Assembly: GCA_033977485.1 (NCBI GenBank)
Contig: CM066988.1
Location: forward strand, 75,259,169 to 75,323,168
DNA from: Hydrangea macrophylla
Taxonomy: Eukaryota; Streptophyta; Magnoliopsida; Cornales; Hydrangeaceae
Reading direction: 5' to 3'
DNA: 64,000 nucleotides
The notes under the pieces were generated by a model that saw only the letters and a program-made list of their open reading frames with translations, had not been told where the DNA came from and made no database searches. Position numbers and translations under genes: made by a program. The first letter of the stretch is position 1. Each line of letters opens with the position of its first letter. Below are positions 12,041 to 23,602 of the stretch, in pieces.

Positions 12041-13486
12041 TGTTGGGATTGTGCCTTCAAACTTGTTACTTAATGCGTAGGACATTTTAACTGTTATAAT
12101 TATGAATATCGGTTTACATTACTTTTTGCTTGATTCATGAGATGAATGGTTGTAATCCTTAAATATCATTATAAAAATTCCTATGTATGTATAAGATGAA
12201 TACATGTGAGATAAGAATTAATATTCCTTGATATTTAGAATTGTCATAGTGGATGATGAGATTGGATACCTCATCAGGTCCACACTGTAGCATGATTAAA
12301 TACCATAGGATGGAGTGATGTATCTCATTCACTAAAGTACATGACTCTTAGTTAATATGCTGATGCATCTCATGCATTGTTGGACCATGAGCTTTCCTAT
12401 TAATACTTAATCGATGTCAGTAGTTAATAGGAACTCATAACTTGTATACGATACGTGTTCTCAATCTTGAGACAATTATGAACACAAACCATGTGTGTGA
12501 TTGCTTTAACTTATCAATCAGTGTGGTCTTGAAGATCAACACCTGGGTATCTTGGGTAATCATGGCTCATGGTGTTGTGAATGTATATTGCCAAGATAGA
12601 ATCTATCCCCTGTGAAAGTGTAAGCATTCCGTTGATAATTCACCAAGTTGGTTACTAAGAACTGCAGTCTTGTTGAAAGTAGTTATCAACATATTTGGTA
12701 ATCATCAGACGTGAATGACACTCAAGGAAGAGAAGATGTATTCACGATTCAGGTTGACAGTACAATTATCTGACTAGTTGAATGTGATTATGAATGCTAA
12801 ATGTAGAGGGACATTAGTATCACCTTATAATTCTAGTTACTGCTTCGGATATGTTCTTATGCACTGGAGTGTAGTTATCATTGTTTAGTGGAAGTAATGT
12901 TAAACTGATCAGTTAGTTAATTCACATATTAAGTAGTCTAGTCACAGAGGAATTAATAACTGATCTAACCCAATAAATAAGATCCTAGGAGGTCCCATTC
13001 TTAGCTCCATAAGAATGCTTGGAAAGGCAGGGAGAGATGAACCAATCGATTGTATGGGGAACAATCGATTGGTGCACATTCAATCAATTGGATGTTGTCC
13101 AATTAAGTGCAACTTAGGTCGGTTGGAAAACCTATAAATAGGAGGACTTGCGAGACAAAATGATGAACATTGTTTTCTTCTCCCAGAAAGTCCTAAGCTA
13201 CTTCTAAGTGCTGTAAACCTTCCTCATCTCTCTATTAGGGTTCCCACAAGCCCTAGCCTTCCATGAAGCATTCAAGGAGACATAAGAGTGAAGACTTTCT
13301 AGAGAAAGTTGCTGAACATCACTGGCCATTCAAGAGACGAACTTTCAGAATTGGGTTTAAGACCACAATGGTTTGTTCTCGCTTCTACCCATCACTAGAT
13401 TCAATAAGAAGTAGTTCTTGGTTATTAAAGTTTTGAACTTTTATCTTTCGCTGCAAAATTAAGTTTTTCGAAACCTAAATTCCAAC
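12041..13486 (+). repeat. 3' LTR of Copia element
   Basis: This 1446-bp repeat aligns with 4444-5886 over its whole length with many substitutions and small indels. It keeps a TATAAATA box (13133-13140) and a weakened palindrome array upstream of it. The segment directly before it, 11977-12040, shows no good polypurine tract. Confidence 0.87.
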
Positions 13487-13900
13487 GATGTTTACAAGCA
13501 TATGAGTCATTAATGACTCATCAGTTTAGTTAGAGATGATATACATCTCTTTTTCTTCTATTTTCATTACACCCCCAACTAATTTTTGAACTTTATTATG
13601 GAACCCCTTGAAAATAACTATATTAACTACCCACATTTTAAATGGGTTTAATCTATGTCTCGTGTCGGTCCCAAACATGGTCGCACATATTATGTAAAGA
13701 TGCTATTTAGCCTACCAATTATGAACTGTATTCATAACGTCCTCACATGGGTACCCAAACTAGTTTCCATAACCTGACATATGATATAAACATAACATTA
13801 AACAACTTAAAAAATAGTCTTTCAAACATATAAATGCAGTTAAATGCAAATTATATCATCTAGACCATTGTTCGCCCCTACTTTTATACATGCCCCACCT
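13487..13900 (-). mobile_element. Tekay-like LTR (element G), part 2
   Basis: This continues the LTR interrupted at 4443. On the minus strand it shares words with the U3-proximal part of the element D LTR, including a CGAGACATAGA segment (here near 13650, in D near 47562) in the same context. It begins with the ATGTT target duplicate of the Copia. The outer limit is not defined; homology to D fades near 13900, and 13900-14050 holds nothing I can assign. Confidence 0.45.
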
Positions 13901-14049
13901 AACACGAGACTTTCATCTGCTTTCGCATCAGAACACCTTTTACCTATGGGTTCATAATCCCACCTTAAATCATCATATGCATTAATTATCATTAATCAAC
14001 ATATTAATCAAAATTTTAGATAGTATAAAATAAAAGAATCCTTATTACT

Positions 14050-16072
14050 TTTATCTCATAACAAAGTCGCCAAAACATCAAAACGAAAGAATAAAGCCTC
14101 CGTGTGGTAGTCACTATTCGATCTTTCTATTAATCATGACTTGTCCGCTATGCAACTCTTGCAAAACAGGTCATGACTCCTGAGCCCTTTTGATAGCTAA
14201 GTTTTTGAATAATGCCCCATGTGGGATCCCTTATGCATAGCTTTAGCTAGTGTGCACCATTAACTAGGATCCAATGACAACCGCCTCAAGTAGTGCCTCC
14301 GTGTGGTGGTCACCCTTTAACACGTCTCATTGATCCTATCCATAGGAAGTTCACATCTAGTGATCAATGAGTAACATGCCCTCCGTATGGAATGATCACC
14401 CATAGCTGGGTGACATAGAATACATTACTCATCTTATAGTAAACCGTTAATAGAGATCGTGGGAGTTATTAATAACTCCCTCTCCCACAATATTTGATAA
14501 TTAAGGATTTTGCTTTGAAAAAATGTTTCTTCATATTATAAACATCCAATGTTTACTAATGTGTTAAAATGGATTTTAATTTTATTTTAGAAAACTTGTT
14601 TTATATGTTTGCAATCAGTAACAATATCTAATGCCAATCATAAACAAGCATATGTAAAACAAAAAAACTAAAATGAAATAAAGACATTCAAAATGCCTCT
14701 ATCTCCCATATATGGCTCTATCTTCATAGATCCATCTCTTGGTTTGATCATCTCCGGCTCCATCTTCATGGACAACGGCTTGCTACTCCATCTTTATGGA
14801 CTATCCTATTCTATTACATTGCCCTTTGCTTCTTTCGAAGTTTATACTTTATCTAGAAAAGAATTAGCAGTAAATAGGCTAGGGAAATCAGTGTGACTTT
14901 TCTTTTCTTAGCAATGAAGTCGCATCGCCCTTTACACATGCCTTAAAAACAATCCAAACTTAAATAAACACCAACCACAAAATTAAAATTTTTTTGAAAT
15001 CTAGGTGCCATGGGAGACAACGGTCTTACATACTTGTTGCAAAAGGTTAGACATACACATCCATATATATATATATATAACAAAATATATGCTCATTAGA
15101 ACCCCTAACTGATTTACATATTTCATAAATACTTTATGAATGTAATTAGCTCTTTGAAAATAGCATCTTGTGTTCTCTGTCCATCCAATCGATTGAAACT
15201 GAAAAATCAAAGATTGACTTAAAATTTTTTAGAATGAAATAAAACGTTAAATAAATAATTTTTCAAGTTTTTAAAATTGTGATAACTCATGACAGAGAAA
15301 ACACTTTCATTAATCAATTGATTGGGTTCAATCGATTGAAACTTGTATCCAATGTAATCACAAATTTGTTTTTGGTTGTGAAACTGCTACAAAAACAGAT
15401 TTGTGACGATGCAGCTTTTGAAAAATACTAAAAAAATAACAAGTAAATCAAACTAGGGTTCCAAAAACGCATCTATCGATTCAAATAAGCGTGGTTCTGA
15501 TTCCAATTGATGGATTTAGGTTTCGATAACTTAGTTATCATGCGCAGCAGAAAAGTAAAGTTTAAAACTTTATTTGTTATACTAGATCTACTTCTTATTG
15601 ACTCTATAGATGTGCAGAGACAAAAGTATACCTTTTGGTCTTGAACCCAATTATGAAAGTCTTCTTATTGATTTCCAGCAGCCTTTTCTAGCAGGTTTTC
15701 ACCCTTATGTCTCCTTGAATCCTTACCGGAGAGGCTAGGGTTTGTGGGAACCCTAATAGAGAGGTGAATAAGGTTTAGAACTTCCAAAATAGTCTGGACC
15801 TTTTGAGAGAAGAAAAACGGCGAGCCTCTATTCTGTCTCGTAAGTCCTCCTACTTAAAAATTTTCAAACAGACCTTTGGTTTCAATCAATTGAACATATT
15901 TTAATCGATTGAACCGACTTAGGTTTCAATCCATTAAACTTGCTTCAATCAATTGAACCCTTATCAAATCGATTGAAATGGTCTATCCAATTTTTCCTTT
16001 TCAAGTATTCTTATGAAGCTACGAGTGGGACCTTTTAGGTTCTTTATTGTTGGCTCAAACCAGTTATTAATT
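14050..16072 (-). mobile_element. Second Copia element fragment: LTR piece and leader
   Basis: On the minus strand this is a diverged paralogue of the 5' end of the Copia at 4444. The LTR part is 15508-16072 (ending ATCCATCA), the mutated primer-binding site is 15490-15507 (TTGGAATCAGAACC in place of TTGGTATCAGAGCC), and the leader covers about 14050-15489. The leader shares modules with 6780-7080 of the first Copia, for example the CATTCCAT-CGGAGGG words. About 14690-14900 has a short tandem-like CATCTTCATGGA text I cannot place. The LTR is cut at 16072 by the CACTA element. Confidence 0.65.
15883..15975 (-). promoter_or_regulatory. Palindrome array in second Copia LTR
   Basis: CAATCAATTG, TAATCGATTG, CAATCCATTA, CAATCAATTG and an AAATCGATTG word start near 15883, 15902, 15927, 15946 and 15966. 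The pattern is pairs 19 bp apart repeating every 44 bp. More copies lie at about 15186 and 15311-15338 in the leader. Confidence 0.6.
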
Positions 16073-16452
16073 TACTACAACAAAATGGGTTTTTTGCCAT
16101 GAAACATTTTCCACAAAAAAAAAAAAAAAAACACTGCAAATAATAGCGTATTTGCAACAAGTAGCAATTCATTGGAAATACACACAAATTTTCAACAAAA
16201 CCCTTTTATCCGTTGCACAAGTGTGCCGGGAAGGAAAAAAAATTTGGCACCATTGAGGGCTTTTTGTGGCCAAATCATTTGTGAAAAAAAAAATGTTTTG
16301 TTATAAATTAGTTTTTTTTCCATATTTACAACGAAATATTTCGCTGTAAATTATATGTTAAGGTGAGGAGTTTGTCTTCCTTTGCAACTTCTAATTATTT
16401 CCAACAAAAAAATTCTTGACAACTTTTTTTGCTAACTCGCTAATATTTAAAA

Positions 16453-16637
16453 CAAAAATGCTAGGTACACATTCCAAACCACATCCCAAACCACATTTCA
16501 TGTTTTAAATACATGTGCTTTGTGCTGTTTGAATTTTTCACACTTTTCTGTGCACTACTTACACATCACAGGGTACATGCATTTAAAGTAAGAATGTGAT
16601 TTGGGGTGTGGTTTAAAATGTGTGCCTAGCATTACTC
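16453..16637. mobile_element. Mutator-type MITE, 185 bp
   Basis: The arms (AATGCTAGGTACACATT on the left, inverted AATGCTAGGCACACATT on the right) extend for over 40 bp. The 10-bp word ATATTTAAAA flanks both sides (16443-16452 and 16638-16647), giving the 9-10-bp duplication of a Mutator-type insertion into the CACTA element. Confidence 0.82.
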
Positions 16638-16714
16638 ATATTTAAAATGACATCGTGGGGGCAGTTGGGTCTTTTACAGTCTTTAAAGGAAAAAAAAAAG
16701 CCCTCCTTCTAATA

Positions 16715-16716
<2 letters not shown>

Positions 16717-16779
<63 letters not shown>
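16717..16779. repeat. (CT)n microsatellite
   Basis: About 31 CT units in a row lie in the 5' non-coding part of the CACTA element. Any reading frame here gives an artefactual Leu-Ser run. Confidence 0.95.
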
Positions 16780-16784
<5 letters not shown>

Positions 16785-17626
16785 TCAACTTCTACGTCCC
16801 CAAGAACAGAGCACCTCCGGCAACCCTCATCAACAACATTGATGTCGGTGTTAATTCAAGCTTTCAGCCCCTTTGAGGTGAAACCCTTGGTCTGATTTGT
16901 TGATATTTTTCTCTTTCTTTGTTCTGATTTGGCACATTTGTTGATGATGGTGGCGATGACTGAAGTGGTGCATTTTTTGTTTATTGCTCTGATTAATTTT
17001 TCCTCTTATCTTGGATATATTGTATCATCGTATATGCTTCAATATAAATCCATTTCTTAAGGTATTTCTGGGTTTTGGTTCACGAGATCAGTTGGGGTCT
17101 CCTATCACACTTATGTTTTGGGTCTCTTATCCCACAATTGGGTGCTGGTTTTAGATGGGTTTGACCCTTATTTCAGTAACATAATCAATTGTAGTTATTT
17201 TTGTGAAAATTTTGTGGGTTTAATTAATCTGTGATGATGTGTTTGATTCTAAGGTTTAAACAATATTTCTTACATGCATGGTTTTGGAAACTGTGTTCTT
17301 CACTTGTTCTCTATTGTATTTCAGTTCGATTGGGTCTTAGTTTCACATGTTGTAATAGCTATTTTCACTGATATGAAGCTAATCCTTCAAACTGTTGTTG
17401 GCTACCATGGGTTCTAAACTGGAACTCTTATATCTATGACATTTGTTTAACAATCCATACGTCTTGATATAGATTCCGGCATGTACTTGACTATTTAATA
17501 TATGTAAGGAGTGTAAACTTAAATCAAAAGGTAAAATTTTATTGACATATTTTTCTTTTTTTGGACAGATCCACATCTTGGTTTGGTTAGAATAGTGTGT
17601 AAACTATATGTTAGGCAATTAAAGAA

Positions 17627-17797
17627 CAAATACGCTACACCTACACCAAATTTCACACCCAACACATCCTGACCCTTGACTCCTTTGGGTTCCATGTAGG
17701 ACCCATATTGAACTCACATGGGACCCACTGGAATCAAGAGTCAGGATTATTGGTTATAAAATTTGGTGTGAAATTTGTTGTGGCTGTAGCATTACTC
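17627..17797. mobile_element. Mutator-type MITE, 171 bp
   Basis: Long imperfect inverted repeats (TACGCTACACCTACA on the left, inverted AATGCTACAGCCACA on the right) are flanked by a perfect 9-bp duplication ATTAAAGAA (17618-17626 and 17798-17806). The right end GAGTAATGCTACA shares the GAGTAATGCTA terminus of the MITE at 16453. Confidence 0.85.
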
Positions 17798-17956
17798 ATT
17801 AAAGAATGTTCTTAATATCATATTTTTTGCCTTTTTATTAATATTTGCTATGCTATTGTTTTGTTTAATAGACTTTAAATAATCAACACATTACTGCTTC
17901 TCTAAAGTAAAATAATCGAATAGGTGTAAAGGTTAATTAATCAAAATTTTTATGAT

Positions 17957-18090
17957 GAGCAATGCTATGGTTCACAAATTTAGGATATCTCAAATACTAT
18001 AATACCACATGTGATGATCAGTGGTACCAATACTACCCAAAGCATTTGGATACCAAATTTGGAATTCTTTAGCGAACCATAGAATTATTC
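17957..18090. mobile_element. Probable MITE, 134 bp foldback
   Basis: Inverted arms GAGCAATGCTATGGTTC and (inverted) GAATAATTCTATGGTTC extend inwards over about 45 bp with mismatches. The terminal motif resembles the two MULE MITEs upstream. No target duplication is visible, so the exact ends are uncertain. Confidence 0.6.
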
Positions 18091-20735
18091 AATACATATA
18101 CATGTACTCAAAAGAATAATGGCTTAATAGTTTGCCCATAGAACTTAATGTAAATCTTGATTGAAACTCTTGTTGAAATTGTACCATTCAATGTCAAGTA
18201 AACCAATGGTAGAATCATACCCAAGAGATTAAAGAGCAGAATTTATTTAAAGCTCTAGAAAAAGCAAAAAAAAAATAAAAAAATTCGGCACATGCTTTCC
18301 ATTTCAAATAGTTGAAAATTACGCATTTTATTCAATGTCTAAGAAAATTGTGAATTTCATTTTATGTAGATTTTCTTTATAAAACCACTCTCCTTGTAAA
18401 GAAAAGTTGAAACTACTAGGATTCCTATATACAAAATTATCTATGAAAAATATTCATCGATTTTTCCCCTTTCAATAGGTTGATGGAGATGGATAAGAAT
18501 TGGACTAAGCTTCCCTATAGGTATTGCCCTAAACATATAAAGGACTAAGAGAATATTTTAAGGTGGCACGGGCTCATACAGACAGTCTTAATAGGACTAG
18601 GTGTCCATGTCATAAGTGCATAAACTTGTACTTTCAAACAATAGATGTCGTTGAAGATCATTTATTTGAATATGGTATGAACAAGCTCTACACCCAATGG
18701 GAACATCATGGTGAAAAATATCAACCAGTTGTTCATGAGGAAGTCCAGGAAGAATATGAAGAATCCAATGATGAACTTGGAATTATTGATAATTTTCAAG
18801 ATTTTCTAGACGACATGCGTGAAGGAACACTAGTGGATGACTACACCCAACATGGCGAAGATTCTACAAGCAATGATCCAGGCATAGCCCAAGAAGGAGC
18901 TTTTAGTAGACATGATTCAAATGTTTTTGAATCTAAACCAAAAAAGTTTGAGAGGTTGTTGAGGGATGCAAAATGTCAATTATATCCTGGTTGTGAAAAG
19001 TTTTCTAAATTGTTTTTTTTATTGAAGCTCTATCATATAAAGATAATAAATGGGATGACTAACAAAATGTTTAACATGCTTCTTGAGTTATTTAAGGAGG
19101 CATTGCCCTCTCGGGAGACACTACCCAAGTCTTTTCATGAGGCTAAGAGCATCATGCGGAACTTAGGCCTTGGTTACATCCCTATACATGCCTACAAAAA
19201 TGATTGTGCACTTTTCTGGAAATATTTTGAAAAATTAGATGAATGTCCAAAATGTAGGGAGCCAAGATATAAATACAATGAAGGTAAGCGTAAGAACATT
19301 CCTCATAATGTTCTGAGATACTTTCCACTTAAACCAAGACTTCAAAGGTTGTATATGTCGAGTAATATGGCTGCAGATATGAGATTGCATAAAGATAAAC
19401 GTGCTAATGAGGAGAATGTATTAAGGCACCTAGCTGACTCTAAAGCTTGGGATGATTTTAATAAGAAGCCTGAATGGTTTTCTAATGACCCTCGCAATGT
19501 ACGACTTAGGCTTGCGAGCGATGGTTTCAATCCTTTGGCAATATGAGTAACTCTTATAGCATGTGGCTAGTAATGTGAATGCCATACATCATTGCTTATT
19601 CCTGGACCGAAGTCACCTAGAAATGACATTGATGTTTACTTGCGACCATTGATAGATGAGTTAAATGAGTTATGGGATGGTGTCATGAGATATGATGCAT
19701 ATAATCGACAGAATTTCAATTTACATGCAGCTGTACTTTGGACTATTAATGACTTTCCTACTTATGGGAACTTATCTGGGTGGAGTACGAAAGACTTTTT
19801 TGGCTTGTCCAACTTGCAACAAAGACACCTCTTCTAAGTTCTTAAATCATGGGCGTAAAATGTGTTATATGGGCCATTGTCGTTTCCTAGATAAAGGGCA
19901 TGTTTGGTGAAAATGTTATAAGCAGTTTGATGGTACGAGGAGGGTAGACCAAAACCCAAAGTATTGTCTGGGGATGAAGTGTTACAACAACTAAATCATG
20001 TGAAATATGTTAAATTAGGTAAAGTACGAAATAATAAGAAGAGGAAACCCACTATTGCAGTGTTGAATTGGACAAAGAAGAGTATATTCTTTGAGTTGCC
20101 TTGTTGGCGAACACTTCTACTGAGACACAATTTGGATGTTATGCATATTGAGAAGAATATATGCGATAATGTCTAGGGAACCTTGATGAACATCAATAGG
20201 AAATCAAAAGACAACATAAAAGCTCGCAAGGATTTAGAAGATATGGGTATAAGGAAAGAACTGCACTTAATCCCCGGCGATGATAAATTTTTTATGCCAT
20301 ATGTTATACATTGTCTGCAAATGATAGAAAGAGTTTTTGTGATTGGTTGAAGTCAGTTAAGTTCCCTGATGGCTATGCATCGAATATCTATAGATGTGTG
20401 AATGTTAGTGATGGTAAGATATCTGGAATGAAAAGCCATGATTGTCATGTTCTACTACAACGTCTCCTCCCTGATGCCATTTGTGGATACTTGGACAAAG
20501 ATGTGTACACTGCAGTAGTTGAGTTAAGTATCTTTTTTCTGGAGTTGTGTTGCAAGAAGTTGAAATTGGATGTGTTAGAGGGTCTAGAAAGGGACATAGC
20601 CATCATACTTTGTAAGTTGGAAAGGATATTACTGCCATCATTCTTTGATGTCATGATTCATTTAGCGATTCATTTGCCACATGAGGCAATAATTGTAGGA
20701 CCAGTGCAGTACCAGTGGATGTATCCAATTAAAAG

Positions 20736-20815
20736 GTACAAGCTAATACTCTACTTTTATTTTTTCACAAACATATAGGTTACTTTACTTAATTTTTCCC
20801 CATTGATATATATAG
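20736..20815 (+). other. Transposase intron
   Basis: The 80-bp GT-AG intron starts after AAAAG and ends TATATATAG. Removing it joins PIKR to FLFVLKKYVQNKARPKGS, exactly as in related transposases. Confidence 0.8.
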
Positions 20816-21127
20816 GTTCCTTTTTGTTCTCAAAAAGTATGTGCAGAATAAAGCACGTCCTAAAGGCTCGATCGCCGAAGCTTACATTGATAGTGAATGC
20901 CTCACATTCTGCTCGATGTATCTTAAAGGCATTGAGACAAGATTTAACCGAGAAGAAAGGAACTATGATGGAGGTTTGGGAAAAAAATGTGTTGATCTGT
21001 CAGTATTTGATCAAAATGTACATCTGTTGGGGTCATCATATAATATAAACATTATGGACAAGAAAACTTTTGATAAGGCTCGATGGTACGTGCTAAATAA
21101 TTGTCAAGACATCACAACATATTTAGA

Positions 21128-21213
21128 GTAAGAGCATTTAGACATTTTGATTTTTTCTACATATGGGTTTTAAATTATATCTTACATGACACATATTTTG
21201 TTTGGATTCGTAG
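21128..21213 (+). other. Transposase intron
   Basis: The intron begins GTAAGAGC and ends GGATTCGTAG. Splicing joins YLE to EHITELESQN in the expected frame. A third intron starts near 21301 (GTAAGTTT) and ends at the AATAG just before the Tekay A insertion point. Confidence 0.7.
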
Positions 21214-22077
21214 AGAACATATAACTGAATTAGAAAGCCAAAACGTGAATAACGTGCAATAGAGGCATGAAGAACAATTTGCAAATTGGTTTCAAGAACG
21301 TGTAAGTTTTCACTTATGACTCACGCATGATTTTGTCACATTTAAATTTATTATTTGTTTGTTTTTTTTTTTTTTTTTTGTAATAGCTTCATTTACAATT
21401 TTGTCAATAGATGCTGTCACGCCCCGGAGCAGCATAAATAGAGAAAAATAAATTTCCTTTATGGGTCCATAAGGAATGACAGGTGAAAGTCACTAATAAT
21501 CCACACCACACAGTACTAGTCCAAAAGAAAAGCAACAGTAACCAACTGAGAATAACACACAGTGTTAACTATTACAAACTATCAGAGTATGGTCCACAGG
21601 ATCACAACAGGTCTGAAGACAACAAATGCCCAAGTACCCATTAACAAAAGTTTAACAGAACAACTGAAATTAAATCTAATTATAACATCTTCAGTCTTCA
21701 ACTGGCATAAGGATAATCCTTCCTGGTGTAATCGTCATCGGTGGGGCCTTCCTCTAAATAACACTCATCAGTGTACTGGTCATTACCTGTAAAACAAGGG
21801 GCAGGATATTCTGGACGGGGAATGTCCAGGCAATAAAAGGCCGTCAGCTTACTGAGAGCTGAGTGAGCATAAACTAACGAGGTACCAGTTATCTGAAGTA
21901 AACACAAGTTTATAAAAACAAGAGTTAACATCTTATTATAAAATAACATTATCTTGTTCTTCTATTCATTCTTATAAACCGACCCTTATCGTCTTATTAC
22001 TCAAATACCGAACTCAACGTATTCAGATGTCATGAACAGACTCAATCGTTTAACTCTAGGGATACACCCTTATTCTG

Positions 22078-22390
22078 TCCATCGCTTTTAAGAGCAATGG
22101 TCCTGCTCACCGCATGTCATGGACTCCACGTCAGTCTGTCCCCAGCTTTTAAGAACAATGGTCCTGTTCACCGCATTTCAGGGATATAACGTTTCGAACA
22201 AGGCATATCAATCTATTGCCACGACTTAACATCATCTACTAGTGATCCCAGCTCACCGCTTTTAAGAACCATGGTCCGGTTCACCGCTTTTAAGAGCATA
22301 TCACAGATCATCCAGTCTATCTTAAGACTTCTTGGTCCAGCTCACCGCTTTTAAGAACCATGGTCCGGTTCACCGCTTTTAAGAGCATAT
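22078..22390. repeat. Imperfect tandem repeat in LTR A
   Basis: Variants of CACCGCTTTTAAGAACAATG-GTCC recur about seven times; the last two pairs, beginning near 22253 and 22340, are nearly identical. The 5' LTR copy is 30471-30783. It lies about 660-975 bp from the LTR 3' end. Confidence 0.75.
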
Positions 22391-22702
22391 CATGACCAAT
22401 CATCCATCCACGTACCATTCCCGGAACTTACCAAACCTACTTACGTTCCATTCTACATCGACACATGACAATTCCCAATGTGGCCTGACTACTCGGATTA
22501 AAAGAAACGGATATCGAACTTATATCAGAAACAACACGTCAACCCACGTCTTCATATTACTTTTTATTCATTATCCATAAATCTTTGGTGTCACATTACT
22601 CCTGTCTACCCCATAATCGCATAATGGAATTCCGAATTAGAAATTGAACAACTAAACCTCTTATATAATAAACAGGCAAAGGAAACCATGTACTGATCAT
22701 GT

Positions 22703-22906
22703 CAATCGATTGGAACAAAAGTTCAATCGATTGGAACAAAAGTTATGTCAATCGATTGAGAAATATGTCAATCGATTGGAACAAAAGTTATGTCAATCGA
22801 TTGAGAAATATGTCAATCGATTGGAACAATGTCAATCGATTGAAATCCTATTCAATCGATTGGGATGCAACTGATGTCAATCGATTGAGATCATGTCAAT
22901 CGATTG
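22703..22906. promoter_or_regulatory. Ten CAATCGATTG palindromes in LTR A, cluster 2
   Basis: Exact CAATCGATTG starts at 22703, 22723, 22749, 22769, 22794, 22814, 22833, 22853, 22878 and 22897. Sites fall in pairs 19-20 bp apart, with pairs mostly repeating every 45-46 bp. It lies about 400-620 bp downstream of the TATA-like segment, so it is probably transcribed. The identical cluster in the other LTR is 31096-31299. Confidence 0.9.
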
Positions 22907-23391
22907 GAACTACGTCTTCTCCAGCAGATTGTAAAAACAGCATATATAAACGTGCACTACATGCATGGAACCCATCTAAACATCATAATAGCTTATATAA
23001 ACTTCATATAAAGAGACCAAGTGAGTTAGAACTCACTTAGGGTACGTTTGGGTTGGGTTTAAGCTTGAAACCTCCAAGCTTTCTCTCTTTCTCCTCTTCT
23101 CTGTCCAGCCTTCTCTCTCTCTGTCTCTTCCTTCTTCTTCATTTCTTCTTCTTTCTGTTTCTCCTTCTTCTTCCCAGCTGCCACGGCAGTGAGTGTGTGT
23201 GAGGGTGTGTATATATGTATAGATATAGAGATATATATGTATGTATATATATCTCACAAGAGGTATATCTCTCTCTCTCTCAATGGTCTGAAAACAGCCC
23301 CAAGGCCAATAAATGAGACATATATATAGGCATAAGGGAGTGCCACGCGTTTAAAGCTGAAGGAAAGAAGAAAACATTTCTCAGCTTATGT

Positions 23392-23602
23392 CAATCGATT
23401 GAGACACCAGTCAATCGATTGGCAACAGATATTTGTAGTCAATCGATTGGAAACAATGTCAATCGATTGAGATCCTATTCAATCGATTGGGATGTTTGAC
23501 ACGTCATCACTTTTAGTCGGTTGAATGTAAATCGATTGGGATAACTTATCAATCGATTGGTATCAGAAAAGTGTCAATCGATTGGGATATGTCAATCGAT
23601 TG
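23392..23602. promoter_or_regulatory. Eight CAATCGATTG palindromes in LTR A, cluster 1
   Basis: Exact words start at 23392, 23412, 23440, 23460, 23480, 23550, 23575 and 23593, with one variant at 23530. The spacings are mainly 18-20 bp. On the element strand this cluster is upstream of the TATA-like segment, inside U3. The other LTR has it at 31787-31997. Confidence 0.9.

Larger units (their letters stand above)
4444..13486 (+). mobile_element. Copia (Ty1) LTR retrotransposon, complete but decayed
   Basis: Two direct LTRs (4444-5886 and 12041-13486) begin TGTTG and flank a gag relic, integrase and reverse-transcriptase remnants in Ty1/Copia order. The primer-binding site TGGTATCAGAGCC lies 2 nt after the 5' LTR. 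A 5-bp target duplication ATGTT flanks the element (4439-4443 and 13487-13491). The LTRs differ at many sites, so the insertion is old. Later inserts are a hAT-like element (10008-11057) and a Tourist MITE (11692-11976). It sits inside LTR G. Confidence 0.88.
18489..21301 (+). pseudogene. CACTA TNP2-like transposase, 5' and central exons, decayed
   Basis: It begins MDKNWTKLP at 18489, the usual start of the plant transposase-associated domain. That domain continues in another frame as TRCPCHKCIN and VVEDHLFEYGM (18590-18700). The tnp2 core covers about 18930-20180, with blocks RLLRDAKCQLYPGC, LLIPGPKSPRNDIDVYLRPL and LRHNLDVMHIEKNICDNV. A DUF4218-like part follows (MKSHDCHVLLQRLLP to GPVQYQWMYP, 20420-20735), then AYIDSECLTFCSMYL. 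Introns at 20736-20815 and 21128-21213 have GT-AG borders. Stops and frameshifts near 18547, 19546, 19840, 20176 and 21260 disable it. The gene continues at 32091 beyond Tekay A. The protein would bind element ends and catalyse excision and insertion in the nucleus. Confidence 0.85.
16073..21414 (+). mobile_element. CACTA (En/Spm) transposon, left portion
   Basis: The left end reads TACTACAACAAAATGGG, one base from the canonical CACTACAA terminus, followed by a subterminal region (16090-16440) full of TTGCAAC and ACGAAAT-type words typical of CACTA ends. A TNP2-like transposase gene follows on the same strand. The element is interrupted by Tekay A at 21415 and resumes at 32091. The right terminus is not seen, because element B begins at 33059. 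Confidence 0.8.

Noticed and set aside
14693..14896. 67-codon frame in the leader of the second Copia
   Set aside because: Short, no domain, on the strand opposite to the element; likely chance.
16655..16876. Frame with a long Leu-Ser run
   Set aside because: Produced by the (CT)n microsatellite.
22703..22906. Regularly spaced identical short repeats that look like a CRISPR array
   Set aside because: The repeats are 10-bp palindromes with 9-16 bp between them, lie in an LTR of a plant retrotransposon and have no cas genes; the geometry is wrong for CRISPR.
22699..23040. Frame with a repeating SIDWNKS peptide, present twice (also 31092)
   Set aside because: The peptide is just the palindrome array read in one frame; it lies in an LTR and has no supporting features.
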